64,000 bases of DNA from Corallium rubrum. Its lineage: Eukaryota; Cnidaria; Anthozoa; Scleralcyonacea; Coralliidae. This document shows positions 61,240 through 64,000 of the stretch, piece after piece. The DNA lies in the NCBI GenBank assembly GCA_964035015.1, contig OZ036002.1:1062001-1126000 (forward strand), in the 5' to 3' direction. The position numbers and the translations under genes are program-made. Each line of letters begins with the position of its first letter. Position 1 is the stretch's first letter. Below the pieces are notes generated by a model, which saw nothing but the letters and a program-made list of their open reading frames with translations, made no database searches and was not told where the DNA came from.

Positions 61240-62885
61240 TCCCATCTTCAACTGTCGAATTAATTATAGTTCTTGAATTTTTACAAACATATGCGAGCCT
61301 ATAAGCGGTATTTGCAAGTGACTAAAGTACAACATGTCTAAAAATTATAGTTTTATAATGTTATTTAAACATCTTCCATTATATTGGTCGAAACCTGTGC
61401 ATGTTTCATACTTCAATTTATGCCAGACTACCTCCAATTTTTTTGAAATTCTGTATATAACCAGCCTGTAGTTTAGGCATTACATAAACAATACAAAAAA
61501 ATTTAAAAAAATCTTTTTTAAAAATGCCTGGAATATACTCCCTCTCCCAATAGGAACTAGACTTATCTTTCATTCTAATTTTTTTCAAATATACATTTTC
61601 AAATTCTGTAAATTACTTTCATTCGGCACGGTTAAAGTTAAGCGGTACGCTTACTGTGTATTAATAATTTTCGTGTACATCCTATCATATTTGTTACTAG
61701 CTCAAACCACTGTCGTAGGGAATCGCTTAGAGTTTCTGGTAAGGTACCTACTAATGTCACGAAACAGAATGTAAAATGGAAATGGAATTAAGTTGTTCGA
61801 TGTATGACTTTAATTCTGGAAGCTGACCAGGACAAAATACTGGAACTTTGATGTCAAGAACGGAGTCCTTATTCGCTGGATTATCGATAATAACGAACAC
61901 AAGAAATATTTCGGCTTCTTTGCCCTTTCGAACAACTCTTGGTACGGTATGAAAGAAATATAAGGAAAACGAAACTTATATGGGGTGATTACATGGACCT
62001 GGATGATTTCAGGCTAAAATTCGCAATTATCAAGTACATAAGGGCAATTTTAGTTTTACGCTAATTAGTCTATTATTAATTTTGTAAGCCCATCGTTAAT
62101 AGAAAGATTGTCAGTCTTAGCTAATCCACGAAAGCGTCTTCACGAAGACTAATTAATAATTTATTAAGTCTTCGCTATAAACCTTTCTAAACGTAGCATA
62201 AAAAGTTACTGTTCATAAACCAACGTTTATCAGGAGTAACTCTTCGAAGACATGTCCATATTTATACTCTCATAGAACCACTGATGACGTTATCGTTATC
62301 GATTTAACAAGATGCAAATACGCTTTTGGTAATAGAGCAGGTGGGAGGCGAGCTATTGATATTCAATGCCTCCAGACAACGTCTTTGATGGTACCGCAGA
62401 CTGGTGGTAGTTTTATTCTTGAATTTTCCACGTAATTTATATAATGGCTAATTTAAAGCAGAATTTTTTCTTTGTTACAAACAATCTTTTGGTGCTTGCA
62501 TTTCCTGCATTCTGACAAGACTATTTAGCAAAATCTTACAGTTTTAACTTGTGTTTTTTATACAACATTTTATGATTTTTTAAGGACTTGTGCTTTTACA
62601 TTTTTTACCATTATTGGAGACAACTTTTTAGGACTGTTTTGCTCCTTGTCAGAGCTCATCAGCATGCCTATGAATCACTGTTGTACCAGTGAATTCGACA
62701 TGGACATCCAAGGCTACAAACTTTACCCCTTATCTACGCTGAGCTGTCTGGTTTTCGAGTTTTAGTGTCAATAGACCACATGGGATCCATTTCATGGACT
62801 TATAGAGAAGCTCACCTCTCTACATCACCCGAAGTCATGCTCATACCTACTCAAGTCATACTCATAGCAACTACGCAACTACCAA
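61240..62885. other. no gene seen
   Basis: AT-rich DNA. A weak inverted region lies at about 62,050-62,215 (CTAATTAGTC and GACTAATTAATAAT). No exon with convincing coding content is visible. Confidence 0.5.
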
Positions 62886-62887
62886 GT

Positions 62888-63172
62888 CAGGGCCGTAGGA
62901 AGCTATTTTGTAGGGGGGGGGGCTGATGTAGCGAGCGTCGAACACGCGAGATATCTAGAGGGTCCGGGGGCATGCCCCCCCGGAAAATTTTGGATTCTAG
63001 GGTCTCTGAAACAGCATTTCCCGCATTCTGGGGCGAGATTTATAGCAAAATTTATAGCATAAATTTTATTTCCCTCTAAAACTTTACAGATTATCGCTAG
63101 TTTACAAATTATTGGGGGGGGGGGGGGGGCTGAAGCCCCCCCCCAGCCCCCCCCCCGGTGTCTACGGCCCTG
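62888..63172. mobile_element. MITE, 285 bp, TIR CAGGGCCGTAG
   Basis: CAGGGCCGTAG at the left and CTACGGCCCTG at the right, with CAAGT on both sides (62,883 and 63,173), giving a 5-bp duplication. Long G and C runs lie just inside both ends. The superfamily is not certain. Confidence 0.75.
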
Positions 63173-63186
63173 CAAGTATTTTTTCT

Positions 63187-63189
<3 letters not shown>

Positions 63190-63234
<45 letters not shown>

Positions 63235-63268
63235 TGTATATATGTATGTATATATATATATATATATT
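63190..63268. repeat. (TA)n microsatellite
   Basis: About 80 bp of TA with a few G and C interruptions. Confidence 0.95.
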
Positions 63269-64000
63269 TATAATATAGCTACTAATGGTATATGAGCTAT
63301 CTTGCAATATGATTGGCTGCATTACTAACTGTATATCAGCTCATATACAGCGAGTAGTAAAAAACAAAATGGCGGCGTAGTTTTCTTAAACTATTGCAGA
63401 TGAAACTGGCTGGTTTTTTCAACGTATAGCTCAGAAAAACGTGAGCTAAGAAGGGGAAACTAACATTTAACACAAAATACACAACCCAAATGCACAATTT
63501 ACAAAGTTAAGATGGTAAATCCATTTTAAAAACCGTCTTAAGAGTTTACAAAACCCGATTTGAATTGTCAAGTTGACAACAATGTTTTGTCAGACAAATT
63601 AAAATCCACAAGAATTGAATTTATGAGTACAACCATTATTATTACTCAGCAAAGTGGGTTTTGAAGTAATAAATCATTATGGATAAAGACTGTGTTATTC
63701 CTTCAGGTTAGAAATATTGAAAAACAACGCGTAATTTTCGCTATTAATCATATTTTTAGCTTCTTTGTCCATTTAAAAAGCCAAAGATTCACAACCACGA
63801 CAGATTAAGAAATAAATCACCCACCTTTTGACTTTTCAAAGCTGTTTTTATTCTTCATTCAATCTTTTCAACGTATTTTCTGGCTCTGAGAGAAAATTCT
63901 GAAGCTGTTTTCAACTCAGCACGAAACTTGAAAACATAAACTACAATACGCATGACGGAAGCTCATATGTGGCGGATATTCAATTAATATAATTTATTGC
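63269..64000. other. no gene seen
   Basis: AT-rich end of the window. ATGGCGGCG at about 63,370 is not followed by an open frame of note. Confidence 0.4.

Overview
The window is animal nuclear DNA, AT-rich and almost wholly made of repeats. Retrotransposon families (BEL/Pao, CR1/L2-like LINEs whose ORF1 has an SGNH-esterase domain), many fold-back and MITE elements, spliceosomal exon fragments and lone single-exon ORFs fit a marine invertebrate. A cnidarian is my best guess, by inference only. There is no operon logic, and only two intronless ORFs look like possible host genes.

Layout: 1-7,022 is a minus-strand BEL/Pao LTR retrotransposon whose gag is split by a 1.4-kb element with long terminal inverted repeats (TIRs), and whose pol has one in-frame stop. 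7,000-13,168 holds microsatellite, G-rich and fold-back elements around an intronless 137-codon ORF at 10,699. 13,168-29,363 is a head-to-tail series of four CR1/L2-like LINE copies, all on the plus strand, each set between blocks of one 12-bp-period TC/TG microsatellite. Three copies carry ORF1 and ORF2 in the same frame across a UGA, and all four end in a hairpin with paired base changes. 29,640-32,770 is a decayed minus-strand LINE, with a tRNA-like SINE piece beside it. 32,785-36,365 is bounded by about 300-bp inverted repeats and contains an 11-codon-period minisatellite.

36,540-43,750 is a patchwork of tandem and segmental duplications with AT and CT microsatellites and palindromes. 43,777-43,933 is a 157-bp palindrome built from a tRNA 3' half. 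A TTAA-flanked MITE follows at 44.4 kb, then a promoter-bearing intronless 212-codon gene of unknown function at 45,586. 49,040-54,805 is a 92-bp satellite with an 11-monomer higher-order period and a hairpin in each monomer.

55,148-57,579 carries phase-consistent minus-strand exons that I read as the 3' end of a KDZ-type transposase gene, with two mariner-type MITEs in or near its introns. 59,474-60,832 is a Mutator-like unit (about 118-bp TIRs, 9-bp target duplication) carrying a broken 5' piece of a RecQ-like helicase gene, so it looks like a gene-capturing (Pack-type) transposon. The remainder to 64,000 holds fold-backs, one more MITE and unassigned AT-rich sequence.
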